Part shown: one piece after another, positions 1-7,497 of the stretch
Layout of the letters: every line of letters begins with the position of its first letter
Numbering within the stretch: position 1 is the first letter of the stretch
Source of the DNA: Bacillota bacterium
GTDB taxonomy: Bacteria; Bacillota; Clostridia; Lachnospirales; Anaerotignaceae
DNA length: 25,202 bases
Direction: 5' to 3'
Assembly: GCA_017547125.1 (NCBI GenBank)
Contig: JAFYQL010000173.1
Span: 1 to 25,202 of the forward strand
Made by a program: the position numbers and the translations under genes
The notes under the pieces: generated by a model
Database searches by the model: none
Told to the model about the DNA's origin: nothing
Seen by the model: only the letters and a program-made list of their open reading frames with translations

Positions 1-120
1 ATGCATGGCTTAAAGCTTGCTGATGTTAACATCAACAGAAAGATGCTTGCTGAACTCGCAGTAAACGATATGGCAGCATTCACAAAGCTTGCTGAAACAG
101 CAAAGGCTAAATTAAACTAA
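1..120 (+). CDS. rplT: 50S ribosomal protein L20, C-terminal part
   Basis: The frame is open from the first base and ends in TAA at 118-120, giving 39 residues that match the C-terminus of ribosomal protein L20 (KLADVNINRKMLAELAVND, then a short Lys/Ala-rich helix). L20 binds 23S rRNA early in 50S assembly, and in many Firmicutes it also represses its own infC-rpmI-rplT mRNA. The upstream two thirds of the gene lie outside the window. The ATG at base 1 is an internal Met, not the start. rpsT follows 42 bases later with no terminator between them, so the two are probably co-transcribed. Confidence 0.93.
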   Translation: MHGLKLADVNINRKMLAELAVNDMAAFTKLAETAKAKLN

Positions 121-162
121 TTTGTTCATTTAAACAGTTTTATTGATTAGGAGGAAATAACC

Positions 163-426
163 GTGGCAAATATCAAATCTGCTAAAAAAAGAGTTAAAGT
201 TATAGCTAAGAAAACACTTCTTAACAAAATGGTAAAATCAAGCACAAAGACAGCTATGAAGAAAGTAGTAGTAGCAGTTGAAGCTGGTAACAAAGAAGCA
301 GCTCAGGTTGCACTTAAAGGTGCTATCTCAGCTATCGACGGAGCATACGCTAAAGGCATTTTCCACAAAAATGCAGCAGCTAGAAAGAAATCAAGCCTTA
401 CAAAGATGGTAAACAACATCCAGTAA
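163..426 (+). CDS. rpsT: 30S ribosomal protein S20
   Basis: An 87-residue, Lys/Ala-rich helical protein starting MANIKSAKKR and ending in the S20 pattern FHKNAAARKKSSLTKMVN. S20 binds the 5' domain of 16S rRNA in the small subunit. The start is GTG at 163, placed by AGGAGG at 149-154 with 8 bases of spacing. The length is normal for the family. It lies directly downstream of rplT and is closed by a strong intrinsic terminator, so its expression probably depends on the upstream L20 operon promoter. No separate promoter is evident in the 42-base gap. Confidence 0.97.
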   Translation: MANIKSAKKRVKVIAKKTLLNKMVKSSTKTAMKKVVVAVEAGNKEAAQVALKGAISAIDGAYAKGIFHKNAAARKKSSLTKMVNNIQ

Positions 427-444
427 GTTTAACTTAAAACTTAA

Positions 445-480
445 AGACCTTTCACATTGGTGAAGGGTCTTTTTTATTTT
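445..480 (+). terminator. Rho-independent terminator after rpsT
   Basis: An 11-bp stem (445-455 with 460-470, one G-U pair) closes on an ATTG tetraloop and runs into a T-rich tract at 470-480. It ends the rplT-rpsT transcript. Confidence 0.92.
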
Positions 481-494
481 CATATTCTGCACAC

Positions 495-529
495 AAAAAA
501 AGACGAAACCAACCGTTTCGTCTTTTTTT
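495..529. terminator. Bidirectional terminator between rpsT and the lipoprotein gene
   Basis: A 9-bp perfect stem, AGACGAAAC at 501-509 with GTTTCGTCT at 515-523, has a 5-base loop and is flanked by six A residues on the left and six T residues on the right. It can therefore work on both strands. It sits three bases beyond the stop of the minus-strand lipoprotein gene, which it most likely terminates, and backs up the rpsT terminator. Confidence 0.9.
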
Positions 530-532
530 ATA

Positions 533-1018
533 TCAATATATAACTTCGCCCGGAACAAGTATAAGGTCTGCGCCGTCTGTGATTTTAACACCTTTGAATG
601 TTTCTTCTGTTTCATCGTCAAATGTTATGTTTATTTCCCAGTCGGTATCATCAGGAAGGTTTGATGATGTAAGTGTTACAGGAATCATATATCCGCTTGC
701 CCATATTTTTTCAAGAGGTATAACAGACCACTGACTGTTTTCTTCAGGTTTTATCTGGAGGGCCACTATGTCCTGGCCTATGTCGTTGCCTATGCTAAAT
801 GAGATTCTTTCTTCAACAGCTTCTTCCTCTATTTCCTCTTTTAATTCTTCTTTTTCAACCTTTGGCTCTTCTTTTACTTCTTTCTGCTCTTCAATCTCTT
901 CGGAAACAGAAACAGAAGGCTCTGTGTTATCTTTTTTGCATGCGGAAAAACTAAGCACCATAAATGTGGCTATTATCGCTACAAGTATTATTAAAATACG
1001 TTTTAAACCTTTTTTCAT
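533..1018 (-). CDS. Small Glu-rich lipoprotein, function unknown
   Basis: A 161-residue protein, probably anchored on the outer face of the membrane. ATG at 1018 is preferred over the in-frame GTG at 1027 because AAAGGTG lies 8 bases before the ATG and overlaps the GTG. Residues 1-26 form a basic, hydrophobic signal segment ending in a lipobox-like FSAC with Cys27 as the lipidation site. Phe at -3 is not ideal. Residues about 35-73 are a low-complexity Glu/Lys linker. Residues about 74-161 form a small domain beginning ISFSIGNDIGQDIVALQI, with a later DWEINITF. The pattern N-x-T/I-G-x-D-I, then W, then a basic patch, resembles small beta-rich domains in clostridial surface lipoproteins. I cannot name the family. 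The gene has its own promoter and is divergent from the ATP synthase operon. Confidence 0.8.
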   Translation of the reverse strand: MKKGLKRILIILVAIIATFMVLSFSACKKDNTEPSVSVSEEIEEQKEVKEEPKVEKEELKEEIEEEAVEERISFSIGNDIGQDIVALQIKPEENSQWSVIPLEKIWASGYMIPVTLTSSNLPDDTDWEINITFDDETEETFKGVKITDGADLILVPGEVIY

Positions 1019-1055
1019 ACAAATCACACCTTTCGCGTGGATATTTTATACTCTA

Positions 1056-1084
1056 ATTTTAATCTTTAGCGGCTCAAAAATCAA
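1056..1084 (-). promoter_or_regulatory. Sigma-A-like promoter of the lipoprotein gene
   Basis: On the minus strand, TTGATT (1084-1079) and TAAAAT (1061-1056) are separated by 17 bases and lie about 40 bases upstream of the ATG at 1018. Inferred from the consensus only. Confidence 0.5.
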
Positions 1085-1253
1085 TAATTTTAAGATAACT
1101 GAAAGAATTGTATAGTGACAAAAGTCGCAAAAAACTGCAATTTTTTTGTTATATGGGGCGGTTTTTCTTGACACAAAAGAAAATTAGTAAAACTAACTAA
1201 AAATCCGTTAAAAAATAAAAAAAATGGAAGAAATTATAATTAAAGTTGGCGAA

Positions 1254-1282
1254 TTGAATGATTTAGTATTTTAATGTATGAT
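1254..1282 (+). promoter_or_regulatory. Sigma-A-like promoter of the ATP synthase operon
   Basis: TTGAAT (1254-1259), a 17-base spacer and TATGAT (1277-1282) lie about 80 bases upstream of atpB. The predicted leader of roughly 75 bases contains a short inverted repeat, GCACG near 1306 and CGTGC near 1326. The rest of the 1028-1363 gap is AT-rich and holds only this promoter, the divergent lipoprotein promoter and an orphan TTGACA at 1168. Confidence 0.6.
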
Positions 1283-1363
1283 ATAAGATGTAGAAGAATA
1301 CAAACGCACGAGATTTGCGGAAAAACGTGCAAAAAAAGTATATGAAATAAGGAGGGGAAAGGA

Positions 1364-2059
1364 ATGGTAGAAAAATTTTCGCATGAACTGTTAGAAATGC
1401 TGACATGCGAAACCGTATTTACTGTTGGAAACATTGCTGTTTCTGAATCCACTGTTGTAACCTGGATTATTATGGCTATTATGGTGCTGATAGCTATTTT
1501 GGTTACAAGAGATCTCAAAGTGGAAAATCCAAGCAGACGACAGGTGATTGTTGAACAGGCTGTTGTTTCTTTACAGGGTATTGTAAGAAGCGGTCTTGGA
1601 AAATCAGGAGAAAGATACACATACTATATGGCAACTGTTCTTCTGTATCTTGGTCTTGCAAATACCATTGGTCTTTTTGGTATGAAACCACCTACAAAAG
1701 ACCTTAATGTAACAGTAGGCTTATCAATAATGAGTATCTGCTTAATCGAGTTTGCCGGTGTTCGTGCCAAAGGGCTTAAAAAATGGGCAAAGGGCTTTAT
1801 GGAACCGGTAGCCGTTGTAGCACCTATCAATGTTCTTGAAATTTTCATTAAACCGGTTTCATTATGTATGCGACTTTTTGGTAACATTCTTGGTGCTTTT
1901 ACCGTTATGGAAATGGTAAAAATAGTAATGCCGGCAGTTGTTCCGGTAGCATTTGGTCTTTATTTTGATATTTTCGATGGTTTGTTACAGGCGTACATTT
2001 TCGTATTCTTAACATCATTGTTTATCGGAGAAGCAACAGAAACAGAAGAGGAAGAATAA
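1364..2059 (+). CDS. atpB: ATP synthase Fo subunit a
   Basis: A 231-residue membrane protein forming the half-channels that carry protons past the c ring. The essential stator arginine is Arg170 in the motif SLCMRLFGN (166-174). PINVLEI at 154-160 and LLQAYIFVFLTSLFIGEA at the C-terminus are also typical of subunit a. Hydrophobic segments lie near 31-48, 85-106, 116-132, 150-165, 175-200 and 205-223. ATG 1364 follows AAGGAGGGG (1349-1357). It is the first gene of an eight-function operon. No atpI-like gene precedes it. The acidic tail (ETEEEE) is unremarkable. Confidence 0.96.
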   Translation: MVEKFSHELLEMLTCETVFTVGNIAVSESTVVTWIIMAIMVLIAILVTRDLKVENPSRRQVIVEQAVVSLQGIVRSGLGKSGERYTYYMATVLLYLGLANTIGLFGMKPPTKDLNVTVGLSIMSICLIEFAGVRAKGLKKWAKGFMEPVAVVAPINVLEIFIKPVSLCMRLFGNILGAFTVMEMVKIVMPAVVPVAFGLYFDIFDGLLQAYIFVFLTSLFIGEATETEEEE

Positions 2060-2082
2060 TAGTATAAAGGAGATTAAAAATT

Positions 2083-2310
2083 ATGAGTAGTTATCTTTTA
2101 GGTTTTGGCGCGGCGATCGCAGTTTTCACAGGTATTGGTGCAGGTATTGGTATTGCTATGGCAACAAGCAAAGCAGTTGAATCAGTAGCAAGACAGCCTG
2201 AAGCAGATGGTAAAATCACAAAACTTTTACTTCTTGGTGCAGCTCTTGCAGAAGCAACAGCTATCTATGGTTTCGTTATCGCTGTATTAATTATCTTATT
2301 ATTAAAATAA
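2083..2310 (+). CDS. atpE: ATP synthase Fo subunit c
   Basis: A 75-residue hairpin of two membrane helices (about 4-27 and 48-73) joined by the conserved polar loop ARQPEA (36-41), which contacts gamma and epsilon. The ion-binding carboxylate is Glu57 in ALAEATAIYG. The residues at the sodium-ligand positions of Na+-type c subunits are Ile24 (normally Gln) and Ala58 (normally Ser), which points to proton coupling. Glycine-rich helix 1 (GIGAGIGIAMA) is normal for ring packing. Start ATG at 2083 with AAAGGAG at 2066-2072. It is the third-shortest spacing in the operon, 23 bases after atpB. Confidence 0.97.
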   Translation: MSSYLLGFGAAIAVFTGIGAGIGIAMATSKAVESVARQPEADGKITKLLLLGAALAEATAIYGFVIAVLIILLLK

Positions 2311-2322
2311 TCGGAGGTAAAT

Positions 2323-2808
2323 ATGCTTAGATTAGACATTAATCTGGTGTTTACCATTCTTAACGTTTTGATACTCTACTTCCTTATGAAGAAGTTTTTG
2401 TTCAAACCTGTTAATGGTGTTATCGCCAAAAGAGAAGAAGAAATTCAGAAAAAACTTTCAGAGGCAGAAGTGGCAAAACAGCAGGCTGCAAGAGTAAATG
2501 AAGAATGTGCAGCAGCGGTTGAAAGCGCAAAAGAAGAAGCTGAAGCCATTATTGCTGAAGCAAAAAATAAAGGCAGAATGGAATACGAACGTATTTTAAG
2601 CACTGCAAATGAAGATGCTGCAAAGAGAATGCAGAAGGCAGAAGAAATGATTGCTGAAGAAAAAGAAAAATCTTTACGCAATATGGAAAAAGAAATCGAA
2701 GCTCTTGTTATGACAGCGGCTGCAAAGGTTGTTGGCGAAAATGTTTCAGTTGAAAGCAACAAGAGTTTTTATGATGAATTTATTGCAGAAATGGGTGAAG
2801 ACAAGTGA
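2323..2808 (+). CDS. atpF: ATP synthase Fo subunit b
   Basis: A 161-residue peripheral stalk subunit. One N-terminal membrane helix (about 7-24) is followed by FLFKPVNGVIAKREEEI and a long charged, Ala/Glu/Lys-rich right-handed coiled coil (about 35-140). The C-terminus (AAAKVVGENVSVESNKSFYDEFIAEMG) is the part that normally binds the C-terminal domain of delta. Length and composition are ordinary, so the missing delta N-terminal domain has not been moved here. GGAGG at 2312-2316 precedes the ATG. Its TGA overlaps the GTG of the delta-alpha gene by four bases (GTGA), implying translational coupling. Confidence 0.96.
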   Translation: MLRLDINLVFTILNVLILYFLMKKFLFKPVNGVIAKREEEIQKKLSEAEVAKQQAARVNEECAAAVESAKEEAEAIIAEAKNKGRMEYERILSTANEDAAKRMQKAEEMIAEEKEKSLRNMEKEIEALVMTAAAKVVGENVSVESNKSFYDEFIAEMGEDK

Positions 2809-4652
2809 TACAGTCAGCAAATGATAATGCAAAGGTAATGGAGCAGCTGTCAGTATCCGATTTACTCCCACAGTTAGAAGAAGCATTACGTGCAAAAAGT
2901 AAGCTTTCAGATTTAAAAGTGGAGATTATCTGCGTTGTTCCTCCTGATGAAGAACAGCTTGAAAAAATAAAAGCTTTTATAAAGAAAAAATATGAAACAG
3001 ACAATTTTGAAGTTGTTGTCAAGGAAGACAAGAGCCTTGTCGGCGGCTTTGTAATCCGTATTGGCAACGAAGAATATGACTGGAGTATGAAGGGCAGACT
3101 TCAGAAAATTCAGCAGAACATGGTTGACAGAGCCCAGACAAAAAATGCTGAAGAAACTGAAGGAATTATCTCAATACTTAAAACAGAAATTGAAGAATCT
3201 GTTTTTGATACAAGCAAAAAAGAAGTTGGTTTTGTTACATACGTTGGTGACGGTATTGCTACAATCCAGGGTATTGAACACGCAATGTACGGCGAAATCA
3301 TCATCTTTGATACAGGCGTAAGAGGCATGGTACAGGATATCAGAAGAAACGAAATTGGTGTTATCCTTTTTGGCCGTGACGCAGGCATCAAAGAAGGCAC
3401 AAGAGTTATCAGAACAGAAAAAATGGCAGGTGTGCCTGTAGGCGAAGAATTCCTTGGAAGAGTTGTTAATGCACTTGGTGACCCTATTGACGGCAAGGGT
3501 GCAGTTACAGCTTTTGGTTACAGACCTATCGAAAACAGAGCCCCTGGTATTATTGACAGAAAAGCAGTTACTGTTCCTATGGAAACAGGTATTATAGCCA
3601 TTGACTCAATGTTCCCTATCGGCCGAGGCCAGAGAGAACTTATCATTGGTAACCGTCAGACAGGTAAAACAAGTATCGCTATGGAAGCTATCTTAAACCA
3701 GAAGGGCAAAGGCGTAATCTGTGTTTATGTAGCTATTGGTCAGAAAGCATCAAGTGTTGCAAAACAGGTTCGTATGCTTGAAGAAAACGGCGCACTTGAC
3801 TACACAATTGTTGTATCTGCTCTTGCAAGTGATACTGCATCACTTCAGTACATTGCTCCTTATGCAGGTACATCAATGGCAGAATACTTTATGTATCAGG
3901 GCAAGGACGTTCTTATTGTTTATGACGACCTTTCAAAGCATGCGGTTGCATACAGGGCCCTTTCACTCTTGCTTGAACGTTCTCCGGGACGTGAAGCTTA
4001 TCCTGGTGACGTATTCTACCTTCACTCAAGACTTCTTGAAAGAAGTGCAAGACTTGCTCCTGAGGCGGGCGGAGGCTCAATCACAGCCCTTCCTATTATC
4101 GAAACTCAGGCAAGTGACGTATCAGCATATATCCCTACAAACGTAATTTCTATTACAGACGGTCAGATATATCTTGAAAGCTCATTGTTCTTTGCAGGCC
4201 AGAGACCTGCTGTAAACGTAGGTTTATCAGTATCACGAGTTGGTGGTAATGCACAGACAAAGGCAATGAAAAAAGCAGCCGGAAGTATCCGTATTGACCT
4301 TGCTCAGTACAGAGAAATGGAAATTTTCACACAGTTCAGTTCTGAACTTGATGATGCAACAAAAGAACAGTTGGTTTATGGCCAGGGCCTTATGGAATTA
4401 TTAAAACAGCCTTTGGCAAGACCACTTTCACTTGCTGAACAGGTAATTACACTTTGCGCAGCAAACAAGAAATTGTTCCTTGATGTTCCAAAGAACAAAA
4501 TCAAACCTTTCCAGATGTATATGCTGGAATATGTTAAAGAAAACTATAGCGAAATCATTCGTGAACTGCAGGAAGAAAAGGTTCTTACAGAAGACCTTAC
4601 AGAAAATATCATCAAAGCAGTTGAGGATGCAAAGAAATGTTATCTGAAATAA
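2805..4652 (+). CDS. atpA: Fused ATP synthase delta (C-terminal domain) - alpha subunit
   Basis: One uninterrupted 615-residue frame. Residues about 1-107 match only the C-terminal half of delta: a helical lead-in, VEIICVVPP, then the delta signature LVGGFVIRIGNEEYDWSMKG (78-97). Residues about 114-615 are a complete F1 alpha subunit of normal length: GIISILKTEIEE N-terminal helix (120-131), Walker A GNRQTGKT (282-289), Walker B VLIVYDD (369-375), and the arginine finger in NVGLSVSRVGG (471-481, Arg478). The six-helix N-terminal domain of delta is absent. The start is GTG 2805, fixed by an in-frame TGA at 2796-2798 and a 4-base overlap with atpF. No separate atpH exists between atpF and atpG. 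Met106 (ATG 3120) could start a normal-sized 510-residue alpha but has no clear ribosome binding site. Alpha forms the non-catalytic nucleotide sites of F1. No frameshift or stop is seen at the junction. Confidence 0.95.
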   Translation: MIQSANDNAKVMEQLSVSDLLPQLEEALRAKSKLSDLKVEIICVVPPDEEQLEKIKAFIKKKYETDNFEVVVKEDKSLVGGFVIRIGNEEYDWSMKGRLQKIQQNMVDRAQTKNAEETEGIISILKTEIEESVFDTSKKEVGFVTYVGDGIATIQGIEHAMYGEIIIFDTGVRGMVQDIRRNEIGVILFGRDAGIKEGTRVIRTEKMAGVPVGEEFLGRVVNALGDPIDGKGAVTAFGYRPIENRAPGIIDRKAVTVPMETGIIAIDSMFPIGRGQRELIIGNRQTGKTSIAMEAILNQKGKGVICVYVAIGQKASSVAKQVRMLEENGALDYTIVVSALASDTASLQYIAPYAGTSMAEYFMYQGKDVLIVYDDLSKHAVAYRALSLLLERSPGREAYPGDVFYLHSRLLERSARLAPEAGGGSITALPIIETQASDVSAYIPTNVISITDGQIYLESSLFFAGQRPAVNVGLSVSRVGGNAQTKAMKKAAGSIRIDLAQYREMEIFTQFSSELDDATKEQLVYGQGLMELLKQPLARPLSLAEQVITLCAANKKLFLDVPKNKIKPFQMYMLEYVKENYSEIIRELQEEKVLTEDLTENIIKAVEDAKKCYLK

Positions 4653-4675
4653 CAGGTGACAGAAAGGTATAAGTT

Positions 4676-5563
4676 ATGGCAAACACGAAGGAAATAAAAA
4701 GCAGAATTCATAGTGTTCAGGATACTATGAAAATAACAAAAGCCATGCATATGATTTCGTCATCAAAGCTGAAAAAGGCTAAGAAAGAGATGAAGGATTC
4801 ATCTGAATACTTCAAAACTCTTCAAAAGTCTATTGCGGAAATTTTCCAGAATGTGCCGGATATTGAAAATGAGTACCTTGGACATAAAGATGTGGAAGAT
4901 AAAAAAGTGGGATATCTTATAGTTACAGCCGACAAAGGTTTGGCCGGCGGCTACAACCACAATGTAATTAAGCTGTCACAGAAAGAACTTAGTAAGAATC
5001 CTGATGCCACATTACTTTTGGTTGGACAGGTGGGCAGAAGCTATTTTGGAAAGAGAAACTACACTATAGACAAGTTTTTCAGATACACAGCGCAAAACCC
5101 AACTATCCATAAGGCAAGAGTTATATGTGAAGAAATAATGCTCAGATATAAAGAAAATAAGCTTGATGAAGTGTATATGATATACACTAACGAAATCAAC
5201 GGTTTGGAAGATGAAGCCAGAATACAGAAGCTGCTTCCTCTGGAAAAGAGCGATTTCGTTACAGAAGAAGCAGACGATAATGATTGGGAAATGACATATA
5301 TGCCATCTGCGCAGGACGTTCTCAATTCTATCGTGCCAAACTATGTAACAGGTTTTGTTTATGGGGCATTGGTAATGTCTTATGCCTGTGAACAGAATGA
5401 CCGAATGATTGCTATGGATGCTGCAACAGAAAATGCCAAGGAAATGCTTGCTACATTATCTGTTGAGTATAACCGTGTGAGACAGGCGGCCATTACACAG
5501 GAAATTACGGAAATTATTGCAGGTGCAAAAGCACAGAAAAGGAAGAAAAAAGCTGATGAATAA
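4676..5563 (+). CDS. atpG: ATP synthase F1 subunit gamma
   Basis: A 295-residue central rotor shaft. The N-terminal helix has the family pattern KEIKSRIHSVQDTMKITKAM and the C-terminal helix ends AITQEITEIIAGAKA followed by a Lys-rich tail. The two helices form the coiled coil inside the alpha3beta3 ring, with a Rossmann-like middle (VGYLIVTADKGLAGGYNHN near 80-98). Start ATG 4676 with AGAAAGG at 4661-4667, 23 bases after atpA. The last eight bases overlap the start of atpD. Confidence 0.97.
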   Translation: MANTKEIKSRIHSVQDTMKITKAMHMISSSKLKKAKKEMKDSSEYFKTLQKSIAEIFQNVPDIENEYLGHKDVEDKKVGYLIVTADKGLAGGYNHNVIKLSQKELSKNPDATLLLVGQVGRSYFGKRNYTIDKFFRYTAQNPTIHKARVICEEIMLRYKENKLDEVYMIYTNEINGLEDEARIQKLLPLEKSDFVTEEADDNDWEMTYMPSAQDVLNSIVPNYVTGFVYGALVMSYACEQNDRMIAMDAATENAKEMLATLSVEYNRVRQAAITQEITEIIAGAKAQKRKKKADE

Positions 5564-6944
5564 AGGTAAAATTGTACAGGTTTTAGGCCCTGTAGTAGAC
5601 GTAGAATTTGAAAGCTCTGTTCTTCCAGATATGAAGGATGCATTGGAAGTTGTCAACCATGGCAAAGTATGCGTAATGGAAGTGGCACAGCACATAGGTA
5701 AAAATACTGTTCGCTGTATCATGCTCACTTCCAGTGACGGACTTTATAGAGGTATGGAAGTAACAGCAACAGGAAGCGGTATCAAGGTTCCTGTTGGAAG
5801 AAAGACATTGGGCAGATTGTTCAATGTAACAGGCGAAACCCTCGACAGAGGTGAAAGCCTTGAAAACGAAGAAAAATGGGTTATCCATAGAGAACCACCT
5901 AAATTTGAGGATCAGAGCCCTGCGGTAGAAGTCCTTGAAACAGGTATTAAGGTAATCGACCTTCTTGCACCATACGCAAAGGGCGGTAAAATCGGTCTTT
6001 TCGGCGGTGCCGGCGTTGGTAAAACTGTTCTTATTCAGGAGCTTATTACAAACGTAGCAACTCAGCACGGTGGATATTCAATCTTCACCGGTGTTGGTGA
6101 ACGTTCAAGAGAAGGTAATGACCTTTGGAATGAAATGCAGGAATCAGGCGTTATTGAAAAAACAGCGCTTGTGTTTGGCCAGATGAATGAGCCGCCTGGA
6201 GCACGTATGCGAGTTGCAGAAACAGGCCTTACAATGGCAGAATATTTCAGAGATGTTGAAAAACAGGACGTGCTTCTGTTTATCGATAACATTTTCCGTT
6301 TTGTTCAGGCCGGCAGTGAAGTTTCTGCCTTACTTGGACGTATGCCTTCAGCCGTAGGTTATCAGCCTACACTTGCAACTGAACTTGGCGAGCTTCAGGA
6401 AAGAATTGCATCAACAAAACAGGGTTCAATCACATCAGTTCAGGCTGTATACGTGCCTGCCGATGACCTTACAGACCCTGCTCCGGCTACAACATTTGCA
6501 CATCTTGATGCTACAACTGTATTATCAAGAAAGATTGTTGAACAGGGTATTTACCCTGCGGTTGACCCGCTTGAATCAACATCACGTGTACTTGAAATTG
6601 ACGTTGTTGGTGAAGAACATTATGAAACAGCCAGAGAAGTTCAGGCTATTTTACAGAAATACGCTGAACTTCAGGATATTATCTCAATTCTTGGTATGGA
6701 AGAATTATCTGAAGAAGATAAGACAGTTGTTTTCCGTGCAAGAAGAATTCAGAAATTCCTTTCACAGCCATTCCACGTAGCAGAAAACTTTACAGGCGTA
6801 CCTGGAAAGTTTGTTCCATTAAAAGAAACTATTCGTGGTTTTAAGATGATTATTAACGGCGAAATGGATGCATATCCTGAAATGGCATTCTTTAATGTAG
6901 GTACAATTGACGAAGTTATTGAAAATGCTAAAAAAATGGGGTAA
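5556..6944 (+). CDS. atpD: ATP synthase F1 subunit beta
   Basis: A 462-residue catalytic subunit. Walker A is GGAGVGKT (150-157), the catalytic glutamate is Glu182 in GERSREG, Walker B is VLLFIDN (239-245), and the alpha/beta signature is PAVDPLESTSR (334-344). The DELSEED lever appears as EELSEED (382-388), a conservative change. The frame is open from 5517, but the family N-terminus MNKGKIVQVLGPVVDVEF starts at ATG 5556, inside the end of atpG, with AAGGAAG about 10 bases upstream. The 8-base overlap implies translational coupling. Confidence 0.98.
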   Translation: MNKGKIVQVLGPVVDVEFESSVLPDMKDALEVVNHGKVCVMEVAQHIGKNTVRCIMLTSSDGLYRGMEVTATGSGIKVPVGRKTLGRLFNVTGETLDRGESLENEEKWVIHREPPKFEDQSPAVEVLETGIKVIDLLAPYAKGGKIGLFGGAGVGKTVLIQELITNVATQHGGYSIFTGVGERSREGNDLWNEMQESGVIEKTALVFGQMNEPPGARMRVAETGLTMAEYFRDVEKQDVLLFIDNIFRFVQAGSEVSALLGRMPSAVGYQPTLATELGELQERIASTKQGSITSVQAVYVPADDLTDPAPATTFAHLDATTVLSRKIVEQGIYPAVDPLESTSRVLEIDVVGEEHYETAREVQAILQKYAELQDIISILGMEELSEEDKTVVFRARRIQKFLSQPFHVAENFTGVPGKFVPLKETIRGFKMIINGEMDAYPEMAFFNVGTIDEVIENAKKMG

Positions 6945-6950
6945 TGCCGT

Positions 6951-7364
6951 ATGAGTACGTTTGAACTGAGCGTAATTGCAACAAACCGCACTTTTTATAA
7001 GGGAATTTGCAGGCAGGTAGTGGTTTCTTCTACCGATGGTTTATTGGGTATTATGGCAAACCATGAACGTGCTGTTGTGGCTATTGTTGAAGGTGAAACT
7101 CGTATTCAGCTGGAAGATGGAGAATGGATTACTGCAGTTACAGGCATTGGATATGTGCAGATTCAGGACAACAAAGTGCTTATAATAGTGGACTTTGCAG
7201 AAAAACCTGAAGAAGTTGACGAAAGAATGGCACAGCAGGCTTTGGAAGAAGCGCAGGAAGAAATGCGACAGAAGCAAAGTCTTATGGAATTTCATATTTC
7301 ACAGGCCAAAATGGCACGAGCTATGGCTAGACTTTCAGTTAAGAAAAAGTATAGCGGTTTTTAA
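6951..7364 (+). CDS. atpC: ATP synthase F1 subunit epsilon
   Basis: A 137-residue subunit: an N-terminal beta sandwich (about 1-85, with STDGLLGIMANHERAVVAI as the family hallmark) and a C-terminal helical hairpin (about 86-135) that in other bacteria can block rotation as an ATPase inhibitor. It starts 6 bases after the atpD stop and is the last gene of the operon, ending at the terminator at 7391. Confidence 0.95.
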   Translation: MSTFELSVIATNRTFYKGICRQVVVSSTDGLLGIMANHERAVVAIVEGETRIQLEDGEWITAVTGIGYVQIQDNKVLIIVDFAEKPEEVDERMAQQALEEAQEEMRQKQSLMEFHISQAKMARAMARLSVKKKYSGF

Positions 7365-7390
7365 TAGTGTTGATAAAATACTATATAAAC

Positions 7391-7424
7391 AAAAAGACGA
7401 TGTTGAAGGCATCGTCTTTTTTGT
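7391..7424 (+). terminator. Rho-independent terminator of the ATP synthase operon
   Basis: The stem AAAGACGATG (7393-7402) pairs with CATCGTCTTT (7410-7419) across a 7-base loop and is followed by a T run to 7422. The flanking A run makes it potentially bidirectional. Confidence 0.92.
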
Positions 7425-7497
7425 TTGCAAAATAAGCTGAAAATGTGGTAAAGCGACATGCCATGCAGGAATAGTATATCTTGGAGGTGTTTTGTAT

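Noticed and set aside
533..1115. Plus-strand frame 768-1115 rich in Ser, opposite the lipoprotein
   Set aside because: The Ser-rich stretch is just the complement of the Glu/Lys linker codons. The minus-strand frame has the lipobox, ribosome binding site and promoter.
1168..1196. TTGACA at 1168-1173 as the main atp promoter -35
   Set aside because: At 16-18 bases downstream there is no TATAAT-like hexamer (AACTAA-type only). The pair at 1254/1277 fits much better.
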